A stretch of DNA of 64,000 bases from Pedobacter gandavensis (lineage in GTDB: Bacteria; Bacteroidota; Bacteroidia; Sphingobacteriales; Sphingobacteriaceae). A program made the translations under genes and the position numbers. Under the pieces are notes generated by a model that did not search any database, was not told where the DNA came from, and saw only the letters and a list, made by a program, of their open reading frames with translations. This document shows positions 45,281 through 51,929 of this stretch, in pieces (position 1 is the first letter of the stretch; each line of letters opens with the position of its first letter). The stretch lies in assembly GCF_014172405.1 (NCBI RefSeq), contig NZ_WNXC01000008.1:186001-250000 (forward strand), read 5' to 3'.

Positions 45281-45987
45281 TGAGTAGTTCACAAATAAAA
45301 AAAATATTAATCCTGGTCACCATTTTAGCGGTACCAGGATTTTTGTATTATTTACTACAGGAAAAAGGAAAGAACAGGTATAAACCACTCCCTGTTTTTG
45401 GCCCTAAAGAGGTGGCATCTACCTTTCATTCTGTTAAGGGTAAACAAATTCCTGACACCATTTACCACCTTGTTCCTGACTTTAAGTTAGTCAATCAAAA
45501 TGCCGATAGCATCAGCTGGAAAAACTACGAAGGAAAGATCCTGGTATTAAATTTATTTTATACCACTGGAAATTCCGGAGCGGTAAGTTTTGCCAATAAG
45601 GCGATGAAGGCTTTCGAAACCACTTATGATCATAATAAGACGGTTAACTTTGTTGGGATTACGATAGATCCTACACGGGATACACCTGAGGTACTGTCAA
45701 AATATGCACAGACACTGGATGCAAAGCCGGGGAAATGGGATTTACTAACAGGTGATAGTACGACGATTTATAGTTTATTGAATAAGGGACTATTTATCGA
45801 TGCACATCAGGAAATCGCTGCTGGAGATCGCAAATTCGTTTATAGTAATATGTTCGTTTTACTTGACCCTCAACGTCGCATTCGTGGGTATTATCCAGCC
45901 AGCAGTCAGGAAGCACTTTCTCAGCTGAATGATGAGATCAAGGTATTGATCACAGAAGAATTAAGAAACAATAAAGACGGAAGGTAA
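45280..45987 (+). CDS. SCO family protein lacking the copper ligands
   Basis: SCO proteins deliver copper to the CuA site of subunit II through a CxxxC pair and a distant His. This 235-residue homologue has a membrane anchor (about 5-26) and the thioredoxin-like fold: LNLFYTTGNSGAVSF where FTTCxxxC is expected, then VGITIDPTRDTPEVLSKYA and IRGYYPASS. The two Cys positions hold Gly97 and Ala101, and the His position in FVYSNMF holds Tyr188. It therefore cannot bind copper in the SCO manner. It may be a scaffold or partner for assembly. Its place in the oxidase operon is the main clue to its role. Confidence 0.85.
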   Translation: MSSSQIKKILILVTILAVPGFLYYLLQEKGKNRYKPLPVFGPKEVASTFHSVKGKQIPDTIYHLVPDFKLVNQNADSISWKNYEGKILVLNLFYTTGNSGAVSFANKAMKAFETTYDHNKTVNFVGITIDPTRDTPEVLSKYAQTLDAKPGKWDLLTGDSTTIYSLLNKGLFIDAHQEIAAGDRKFVYSNMFVLLDPQRRIRGYYPASSQEALSQLNDEIKVLITEELRNNKDGR

Positions 45988-46009
45988 ACCTTTCAAAATA
46001 CCAATTAAG

Positions 46010-46579
46010 ATGAATAATGATAAGTTTTTTCTAAGACTAATTTGGATCGTAACGGCCGTTGTACTAACTGTTGTGATTGCTTTAAAACTAGTTCCACCTC
46101 CAAGTAATAAACCTGCTTTCATTTATTTGTTACCTCATATTATTGGGGGCATCAATGCGACTTGTTCAGTTTTACTGATTGTGTCCTTGATCTTCATTAA
46201 AAAGGGGAACATTAAAGCGCACAAAATAACGAACATTGTTACCTTTCTTTTATCGGCTATATTCCTGATTTTCTATATTCTATTTCATTTGTATGAGAAG
46301 GATACTAAGTTTGGTGATATTGACCATAATGGTATTTTATCAGCTGCAGAACTGGCAGCCGTTGGAAGCACCAGGTACATCTATTTCTTTATTTTAGCGA
46401 CGCATATTATCCTTGCAGTGGTGGTATTGCCCTTAATCCTGGTGAGTTTTTACAGGGGATTAACGATGCAGGTTGCACTTCATAGGAAGATCGTTCGCTG
46501 GTCTTACCCGGTGTGGTTATACGTAGCAGTAACGGGGGTTATTGTTTATTTGATGATCTCTCCTTATTACAATTTTTAG
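46010..46579 (+). CDS. DUF420 (CtaM-like) oxidase assembly protein with EF-hand-like loop
   Basis: This 189-residue membrane protein of the DUF420 family is related to CtaM, needed for haem-copper oxidase maturation in Gram-positive bacteria. Four or five helices are visible (about 9-28, 38-62, 72-95, 122-148, 165-185), with conserved His in LLPHIIGG, THIILAV and LHRKIVRW. Between helices 3 and 4 lies DIDHNGILSAAE (103-114). This matches the 12-residue EF-hand/dockerin calcium loop with D, D, N, G, hydrophobic, S and E at positions 1, 3, 5, 6, 8, 9 and 12. It ends the oxidase cluster. Confidence 0.85.
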   Translation: MNNDKFFLRLIWIVTAVVLTVVIALKLVPPPSNKPAFIYLLPHIIGGINATCSVLLIVSLIFIKKGNIKAHKITNIVTFLLSAIFLIFYILFHLYEKDTKFGDIDHNGILSAAELAAVGSTRYIYFFILATHIILAVVVLPLILVSFYRGLTMQVALHRKIVRWSYPVWLYVAVTGVIVYLMISPYYNF

Positions 46580-46614
46580 TCGGGTTATTTACAATTAACT
46601 CTTGTACAAATAAC

Positions 46615-46652
46615 AAAAAAGGTTGCTGAATTCGAATTCAGCAACCTTTTTT
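46615..46652. terminator. Perfect palindromic terminator ending the oxidase cluster
   Basis: AAAAAAGGTTGCTGAATTC is followed at once by its exact reverse complement, making a 38-bp perfect palindrome with a central GAATTCGAATTC. In RNA a 17-bp stem with a tetraloop-size turn and a T-tract would form. Confidence 0.85.
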
Positions 46653-46676
46653 ATGTGATATTTTTTACAATAGCAA

Positions 46677-46710
46677 TTGCCTTATTCTTAGCGTTCTTTC
46701 TCTATATTTG
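46677..46710 (+). promoter_or_regulatory. Promoter abutting the start codon of the small CAMC protein
   Basis: TTG at 46677-46679, a 23 bp spacer and TATATTTG at 46703-46710 fit the consensus. The ATG at 46715 lies 4 bp after the -7 element, so the transcript may be leaderless. Confidence 0.5.
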
Positions 46711-46714
46711 TAGG

Positions 46715-46963
46715 ATGAAAAAGATAGTTTTTATCTTCCTTTTTATGGTCACCTTGTTGATCTCTATTGTGCCGGCAGCAAATGCACAATGTGCCATGTG
46801 TACTGTAAGTGCAGAGCAAAGTGTGAAAAACGGGAATACACAAGGAAATGGCCTGAACTCAGGAATCCTTTACCTATTGGCAATTCCTTATTTGTTAATT
46901 ACTGGAATGGGCATTCTTTGGTATGTTAAGTTTCGTAAGAAAAATACAGAAGAAGTCGCTTAA
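46715..46963 (+). CDS. Small membrane protein with a CAMC motif
   Basis: From ATG 46715 this is an 82-residue protein. It has a signal peptide (ending ANAQ), a short outer loop starting CAMCTVSAEQSV, one transmembrane helix (about 48-70) and a charged tail. I do not recognise a named family. The CxxC just after the signal peptide could bind metal or be redox active. The longer in-frame ATG at 46655 overlaps the promoter, and its product would carry two hydrophobic stretches, so I reject it. It sits between the oxidase cluster and a DUF983 gene. Confidence 0.7.
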   Translation: MKKIVFIFLFMVTLLISIVPAANAQCAMCTVSAEQSVKNGNTQGNGLNSGILYLLAIPYLLITGMGILWYVKFRKKNTEEVA

Positions 46964-47013
46964 TATTTTCGAAATTATTCCCGCTCATCGCCTGTTGCGA
47001 TTTACTGATCTTT

Positions 47014-47412
47014 ATGAAGAAAACATCAAAATTGTACGCAGTTGTGCATGGTAAATGCCCACAATGTCGCAGAGGCGATATTTTCAGTGGGAGCATGTAT
47101 GGTTTTAATATTCAACGAACCAACACCAATTGTAGCCATTGTGGTTTCCGATTTGAGATTGAACCGGGATATTTTTATGCGGCTATGTATGTAAGTTATG
47201 CAATGAATTGTGCAGAAATGATCAGTTTGGGTGTTGCAGCTTATGTGTTATCCGGCGGTTGGTTAGATTACGATTCTTTCTGGATGTATATTACTGTCAT
47301 CTTTACCGGGTGTTTAATTTTAGCACCTTTTAACTATCGTTATTCGCGTGTGATGTTATTACATTTTCTATCCCCCAAAATAAAGTACAAACCAGCCTAC
47401 GATAAACCATGA
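47014..47412 (+). CDS. DUF983 family membrane protein
   Basis: This 132-residue protein has an N-terminal zinc-ribbon-like part: HGKCPQCRRGDIF and TNCSHCGFRFEIEPGYF, four cysteines in two CxxC pairs. Two transmembrane helices follow (about 62-85 and 92-112). This is the DUF983 pattern, of unknown function. The gene overlaps the next one (DUF2461) by 4 bp, ATGA-like coupling, suggesting a shared transcript. Confidence 0.88.
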   Translation: MKKTSKLYAVVHGKCPQCRRGDIFSGSMYGFNIQRTNTNCSHCGFRFEIEPGYFYAAMYVSYAMNCAEMISLGVAAYVLSGGWLDYDSFWMYITVIFTGCLILAPFNYRYSRVMLLHFLSPKIKYKPAYDKP

Positions 47413-48071
47413 TTAAACCAGAAACATTTGCTTTTATCACCGATGTGGCCCGAAATAACAATCGGGAATGGTTTGGGGAGAACAAAGCAAGATATGAAAG
47501 CGCAAAGGAAGATGTATTGGCCTTTGTAGCGCAATTAATTCCTGTCCTGGCAGGAATAGACCCTCATTTTTCTATAGACACCCCAGCAAAGAAATGTTTG
47601 CTGCGTATTTACAGGGATGTGCGGTTCAGTAAGAATAAAGATCCCTATAAGAACAATTTCGGAATTTCCTTTAATATAAAGGGCAGTGGTATTCATGGCC
47701 CGGGATATTATCTTCACCTTCAACCTGGAGAATGCTTTTTAGGTGCGGGTTTCTGGATGCCAGAAGCTCAGGTACTAAAAAAGATCAGGGAAGAGATCGA
47801 TTACAATAGCTCGGAATTTTTGGACATTATTCATGCTAAAAGTTTTGAAAATACGTTTAAGCTAAGTACGGAAGATACTTTGAAAAATGCGCCGAAGGGT
47901 TATGAGCTCGATCACCCTCAGATCGAATTTTTGAAACTGAAGAGCTTTATTGCGGTTTATCCTTTATCGGATAAGGCGTTTTTACAACCGGGGATTGTGG
48001 ACCAATTGAAAACAGCCTTCGAAAGTGTATATCCGTTTATATTATTTTTGAGAAATGCCGTAGCGCAATAA
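47409..48071 (+). CDS. DUF2461 family protein
   Basis: This 220-residue cytoplasmic protein fits DUF2461 (TIGR02453): NNNREWFGENKARYE at the start, RIYRDVRFSKNKDPYKNNFG and GPGYYLHLQPGECFLGAGFW. Members are widespread with no established function. It overlaps the DUF983 gene at its start, and the OmpA-like lipoprotein gene follows after 2 bp. Confidence 0.9.
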   Translation: MIKPETFAFITDVARNNNREWFGENKARYESAKEDVLAFVAQLIPVLAGIDPHFSIDTPAKKCLLRIYRDVRFSKNKDPYKNNFGISFNIKGSGIHGPGYYLHLQPGECFLGAGFWMPEAQVLKKIREEIDYNSSEFLDIIHAKSFENTFKLSTEDTLKNAPKGYELDHPQIEFLKLKSFIAVYPLSDKAFLQPGIVDQLKTAFESVYPFILFLRNAVAQ

Positions 48072-48073
48072 TT

Positions 48074-48919
48074 ATGATGAGAAGAATTGCTTTGTTTTTA
48101 TTTGTTGGATTGTTTGCTTGCGCATTCAGTGCCTGTGTGGTTTTATCGCCACAAAAATATAAGGCCTTATTGGCGAAACAAGATTCGTTGAGTACTGGTT
48201 TAGATCAGTCTCAATTGAAAAATGAATATCTGGAAGATTTGATCGCCAGATTAAAAAAGGATACGACCGGGCTTAGTGCCTCATTAAATGACCTGAGGGG
48301 GAAGTATTCTGAAATCGATAACAATTATGCCAAGTTAAAGGATAATAGCTCTACAGAGATCAATAAGCTGTCTCAGGACCTTAAAAAACGTGAGCAGCGT
48401 CTGAAAGAAGTGGAAGAGATTTTGCGTAAACGTGACGAAGCAACCAATCAATTGAAAGAAAAGCTGCAACAAGCTTTATTGGGCTTTACAAAAAGCGGTT
48501 TAACGGTAGAGATTAAAAACGGAAAAGTATATGTGTCCTTAATGGATAAATTATTGTTTCCTTCTGGTAGTATTGTGATTGATGAAAAAGGGAAACAAGC
48601 ATTGACACAACTGGCAACTGTATTGAAGGAGCAACCAGAGATTAATATTGCGGTTGAAGGGCATACAGACTCTCAAAAGATCAGCAACCTTGGGCAGATC
48701 AAGGACAACTGGGATTTGAGCGTATTGAGGTCAACTTCTGTCGTCCGGTACCTGACTGAGGTCGCTAAAGTAGAAGGGGTAAGAATGACAGCCACTGGAA
48801 AAGGAGAGTTTCAGCCCTTGGCATTAAATACCAATGCGGATGGAAGAAGTAGAAACCGTAGAATAGAAATCGTACTTTCTCCAAAATTGGATGAGTTGTA
48901 TAACCTGATTAAACAATAA
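48074..48919 (+). CDS. OmpA-family lipoprotein with coiled coil
   Basis: This 281-residue protein has a lipoprotein signal peptide (MMRRIALFLFVGLFACAF, lipobox SAC). A long coiled coil follows (about 35-130, heptads around KLKDNSSTEINKLSQDLKKR). The C-terminal OmpA/MotB peptidoglycan-binding domain (about 155-270) has FPSGSIVIDEKGKQAL, VEGHTDSQKI and GRSRNRRIEIVLSP. It ties the outer membrane to peptidoglycan. ATG 48077 is an equal alternative start. It ends its transcript at the hairpin at 48931. Confidence 0.92.
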   Translation: MMRRIALFLFVGLFACAFSACVVLSPQKYKALLAKQDSLSTGLDQSQLKNEYLEDLIARLKKDTTGLSASLNDLRGKYSEIDNNYAKLKDNSSTEINKLSQDLKKREQRLKEVEEILRKRDEATNQLKEKLQQALLGFTKSGLTVEIKNGKVYVSLMDKLLFPSGSIVIDEKGKQALTQLATVLKEQPEINIAVEGHTDSQKISNLGQIKDNWDLSVLRSTSVVRYLTEVAKVEGVRMTATGKGEFQPLALNTNADGRSRNRRIEIVLSPKLDELYNLIKQ

Positions 48920-48930
48920 TATAGGTGTTT

Positions 48931-48977
48931 AAAACACAAAGCCCGTCAGGATGATCTCCTAACGGGCTTTGTGTTTT
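48931..48977. terminator. Terminator between the OmpA-like gene and rmlC
   Basis: AAAACACAAAGCCCGT and ACGGGCTTTGTGTTTT pair. The inner AGGA/TCCT extends the stem across one mismatch. Flanking A and T tracts make it bidirectional for the two convergent genes. Confidence 0.85.
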
Positions 48978-49013
48978 TATGGAATTTCTTCTGTTAAAAA
49001 AGAGTTTTTTCTC

Positions 49014-49568
49014 TTAAAATGGGCTGCTAAAATCTTTGAAAGCAGGTAATACCAGGTCTTTATCAGAAAGTAAAAGATCTTCCAGGGGAATGTCTTTACT
49101 CCAATTGATGTTTAATTCTGAATCATTCCAGATCACGCCTATTTCTGATTCCTTATCGTAGTAATTACTTACTTTATAAGTGAAAATCGTCTGATCTTCT
49201 AAGGTTAAGAAGCCATGTAAAAAGCCTGGTGGTACCCAAAGTTGTCTATGGTTCTCTCCACTTAACTCTATGGTAAAATGTTGGCCGTAAGTAGCAGAGT
49301 CTTTTCTGATGTCTACTGCGACGTCTAATACTTTACCCTGGATCACTCGTACGAGTTTTCCCTGGGCGAAAGGAGCTTTTTGGGCATGTAGGCCACGTAA
49401 AGTACCCTTCTGAGAGAAAGATTGATTGTCCTGAACGAAGTTGACATTCACGCCGGCTTCTGAAAGGGTTTTTGCATTGAAACTTTCATAGAAATAGCCA
49501 CGGTTGTCATTCCAGACTTTAGGCTCTATGATCAGCAGATCAGCAATAGGGGTTTCTAAAATATTCAT
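49014..49568 (-). CDS. rfbC: dTDP-4-dehydrorhamnose 3,5-epimerase
   Basis: This 184-residue cupin-fold enzyme epimerises C3 and C5 of dTDP-4-keto-6-deoxyglucose in dTDP-L-rhamnose synthesis. Motifs are DNRGYFYESFN, QDNQSFSQKGTLRGLHAQ (with the catalytic His), GKVLDVAVDIRKDSATYGQ, LWVPPGFLHGF and the end GVIWNDSELNINW. The other rml genes are not in this window. It lies 6 bp downstream of a DUF4286 gene and may be co-transcribed with it. Confidence 0.96.
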   Translation of the reverse strand: MNILETPIADLLIIEPKVWNDNRGYFYESFNAKTLSEAGVNVNFVQDNQSFSQKGTLRGLHAQKAPFAQGKLVRVIQGKVLDVAVDIRKDSATYGQHFTIELSGENHRQLWVPPGFLHGFLTLEDQTIFTYKVSNYYDKESEIGVIWNDSELNINWSKDIPLEDLLLSDKDLVLPAFKDFSSPF

Positions 49569-49574
49569 ATATGA

Positions 49575-49877
49575 TTAATCGATGATTTCCATTAATGTTC
49601 GAAAAGCAACAAGTTGATTTTCGAATCTTAGGGTAACTTCCGCCTGTAAAGCTGGTGCGAAGTTTTCCTGATAATCCAGGTAAGCGTCCATGTCATCTAC
49701 CGCATATTGCGCACAATAAGTAACGCCTTCATTTGGAGAGTCTACTACTTTAAGCAAACGGTGGGAAGCAAATTTCCCTGTGGCCATTACAGCTGGAATA
49801 TGTGATTCCTGCATCCATTGCAACCAGCGATCTGCTGCTGCATCTTCAATTATTGAGGTAACATTGTATACTAACAT
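49575..49877 (-). CDS. DUF4286 family protein
   Basis: This 100-residue cytoplasmic protein is of the DUF4286 family: MLVYNVTSIIEDAAADRWLQ, HIPAVMATGKFASHRLL and the end FGNQ-like RFENQLVAFRTLMEI. It is probably a dimeric alpha-beta barrel (ferredoxin-like) of unknown role. The TPR-protein gene lies 17 bp upstream in the same direction, so TPR, DUF4286 and rfbC may form one transcript. Confidence 0.88.
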   Translation of the reverse strand: MLVYNVTSIIEDAAADRWLQWMQESHIPAVMATGKFASHRLLKVVDSPNEGVTYCAQYAVDDMDAYLDYQENFAPALQAEVTLRFENQLVAFRTLMEIID

Positions 49878-49894
49878 TTTGCAAAGATAGGATA

Positions 49895-51703
49895 TTATGT
49901 ACCAATAATATCCCCGCGAAGTTTTCTAAAACGTTTGCGTGCTTCTGTGGTGTACATACTGCCAGGATAATCGTTGATGAGCTTCTGATAGACGGCTTTA
50001 GCTTGCTCGGTATCTTTCAGGTTATTTTCATAAAGACCGCCAAGAATGAACAAAGCATCGTCTGCCCAGATACTGGTGCCATGTTTTTCAGTCAGGAGTT
50101 TTAATACTTCGATTGCCTTATTAATTTCGTTGTCCTTTATCCATATTTTAGATTTCGCCATCAATATGTCGTCCTGTAAACTATTGTTTGGAAATGTGAT
50201 CTCGATGCTGTCTAATTTGACCATTGCCTGGGAGGAAAGGTTTCTAAACTGCAGCATTTCTGCATCTGCGTACATTTTTAAAGCACTGCTGTCTGTTGGG
50301 GACTGTAAGTTGTCTGAGATGAGCAGGCTGAGGTTGAGCGCATCATTGGCAATTAGCTGGGAAGTGGAAGCTTTGAGGACATCCGCTTGTGATTTTGCAT
50401 AAGCGAAATTACCCTGATAGTAGGATAACCTGGCCGAACGGTATCGCGCTTCATTGCCGATCGCCTGGTTTTCGAATTGTTTCGCTACCTGTTCATAAAT
50501 AAGAATAGCTTCCCAAGGTTGTTGTGTTAAGATATAAAGATCTCCGAGTTCTAGTTTAAGCTGTCCAAGGTCTGTTAGCGAGAGGCCGGGGATTTTAATG
50601 GCTTCTTCTAGTGCCTTTTCGGCGGTTTCTAATTGATTTAGATAGTAAGCCTGTAGGTTAATCCATTTTTTTAGGGCGAAAACAGTTAGTGGCGTTTTGC
50701 CATATTCATCAAGAATAGATTGGTAGGCTGCTGCCAGTTCTGTAATCGCATTCTTATCATATTTCCCGGCAATTAAGAGTTCATATCGGGTATTAATGAG
50801 TTCCACCTTTGCAGGAAGGTAATAGGTGTTTTCTTTTCCTTTTAGTAACAGGTATTCATAAGCTTTAATTGCTACTGTATAGGCCTGATTGCTGAGAAAA
50901 GTATTTGCAGCCTGGTAAAGAATTCCTCCATCATCTTTGATTCGCTTATCCTGGGCAATCAATTGCCTCAATGCCATTTCATATTCCTGCTGCTGGAGGT
51001 ATTGCCAGATGAGCAATTTAGTATAGATTTCTATTTGTGGTTCTTTTTGGATTTTCTTTAATAACGCTCCTTGTAGTAGTTGGTAGTCGCTGTTTTCTTC
51101 AAATATGGTAGAAAAAACACTTTCTGCTTGTGGCAGGAGTTGTGGCATTTCGGGTAAGGCATCCAGGTATTCCTGAATGAGCATTTGTTTGTCTTTTTTA
51201 TATCGATAGATACTCAATAGCTCAAAAGTGAAGGGCTTATTGCTTTTTAAAAGTTTCCTTCCTTGCTGGAAAGCAGTAATGGCAAGATCATAGGCTTGGA
51301 AGTTGTAAAATTGGGTGGCAATTTCTCTGATTTTGAACTCATCGGCAGGAAGATTACTGAGGGCTTCCATGTACTGTTTATTGGCTTCCTGGGCTTGTCC
51401 TTTTTCCTGAAATAACCGGCCAAGTGCAATGCTATAGGTCAGATTCTTAGGATTTTGCTTTAAGTTCTTCCTGACTAGTTTTTCTGCTTCTTCAAATTTC
51501 TTGATTTTTAAAAGGCTGCTGAAATACAGTTCAAAATAAGTTTCATTTTTGTTCTTATTGTAGAGCTTTTCGAATAGAATGGAGGCTTCCTGAAATTGTC
51601 CTTGTTGGTAATACTGGTAAGCGAGTGCATCATCAGTATGATCTTGTGCAGCACATAAGAATCGGAGCAGGCAAAAGGTACAGACTAAAACTAATTTCTT
51701 CAT
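49895..51703 (-). CDS. Secreted tetratricopeptide repeat protein
   Basis: This 602-residue protein has a signal peptide (MKKLVLVCTFCLLRFLCAAQ) and many TPR-like helix pairs, such as AYQYYQQGQFQEASILFEKL, YSIALGRLFQEKGQAQEANK and YRSARLSYYQGNFAYAKSQA. The last repeat is of the outer-membrane-lipoprotein/BamD type: ALFILGGLYENNLKDTEQAK, then YPGSMYTTEARKRFRKLRG. It probably acts as a periplasmic scaffold. The partner is unknown. Confidence 0.9.
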   Translation of the reverse strand: MKKLVLVCTFCLLRFLCAAQDHTDDALAYQYYQQGQFQEASILFEKLYNKNKNETYFELYFSSLLKIKKFEEAEKLVRKNLKQNPKNLTYSIALGRLFQEKGQAQEANKQYMEALSNLPADEFKIREIATQFYNFQAYDLAITAFQQGRKLLKSNKPFTFELLSIYRYKKDKQMLIQEYLDALPEMPQLLPQAESVFSTIFEENSDYQLLQGALLKKIQKEPQIEIYTKLLIWQYLQQQEYEMALRQLIAQDKRIKDDGGILYQAANTFLSNQAYTVAIKAYEYLLLKGKENTYYLPAKVELINTRYELLIAGKYDKNAITELAAAYQSILDEYGKTPLTVFALKKWINLQAYYLNQLETAEKALEEAIKIPGLSLTDLGQLKLELGDLYILTQQPWEAILIYEQVAKQFENQAIGNEARYRSARLSYYQGNFAYAKSQADVLKASTSQLIANDALNLSLLISDNLQSPTDSSALKMYADAEMLQFRNLSSQAMVKLDSIEITFPNNSLQDDILMAKSKIWIKDNEINKAIEVLKLLTEKHGTSIWADDALFILGGLYENNLKDTEQAKAVYQKLINDYPGSMYTTEARKRFRKLRGDIIGT

Positions 51704-51757
51704 GGAGGGAGTAACAAACAGGAATCTAAAAATAACGATTTAAATAAGAATGTAGCA

Positions 51758-51790
51758 TGTCATGTGACAAGATTAATACCCAGGGGTATT
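51758..51790. promoter_or_regulatory. Two adjacent short inverted repeats
   Basis: TGTCA-TG-TGACA (51758-51769) and AATACCC-AG-GGGTATT (51775-51790) both have a 2-bp centre. They lie 5 bp apart in the region shared by the TPR gene and the S9-like/kinase/regulator operon. They are candidate binding sites for a dimeric regulator. Confidence 0.4.
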
Positions 51791-51905
51791 TTAAATGTTA
51801 CTAATTTATATTTTCATAGCCCGAAAAAGTATTTATATTCATCAGTTGCGGAAATGTAATAGTAACAATATTGGTGTATATCTGCTATAGACAGGTTGGG
51901 TTCCG

Positions 51906-51913
51906 TAGCTTTG
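51906..51913 (+). promoter_or_regulatory. -7 element (TAGCTTTG) for the S9-like/kinase/regulator operon
   Basis: This exact TAnnTTTG match lies 16 bp before ATG 51930, predicting a leader of about 10 nt. No -33 TTG at 17-23 bp was found. Confidence 0.45.
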
Positions 51914-51929
51914 TTAGCGATAAAATAAT

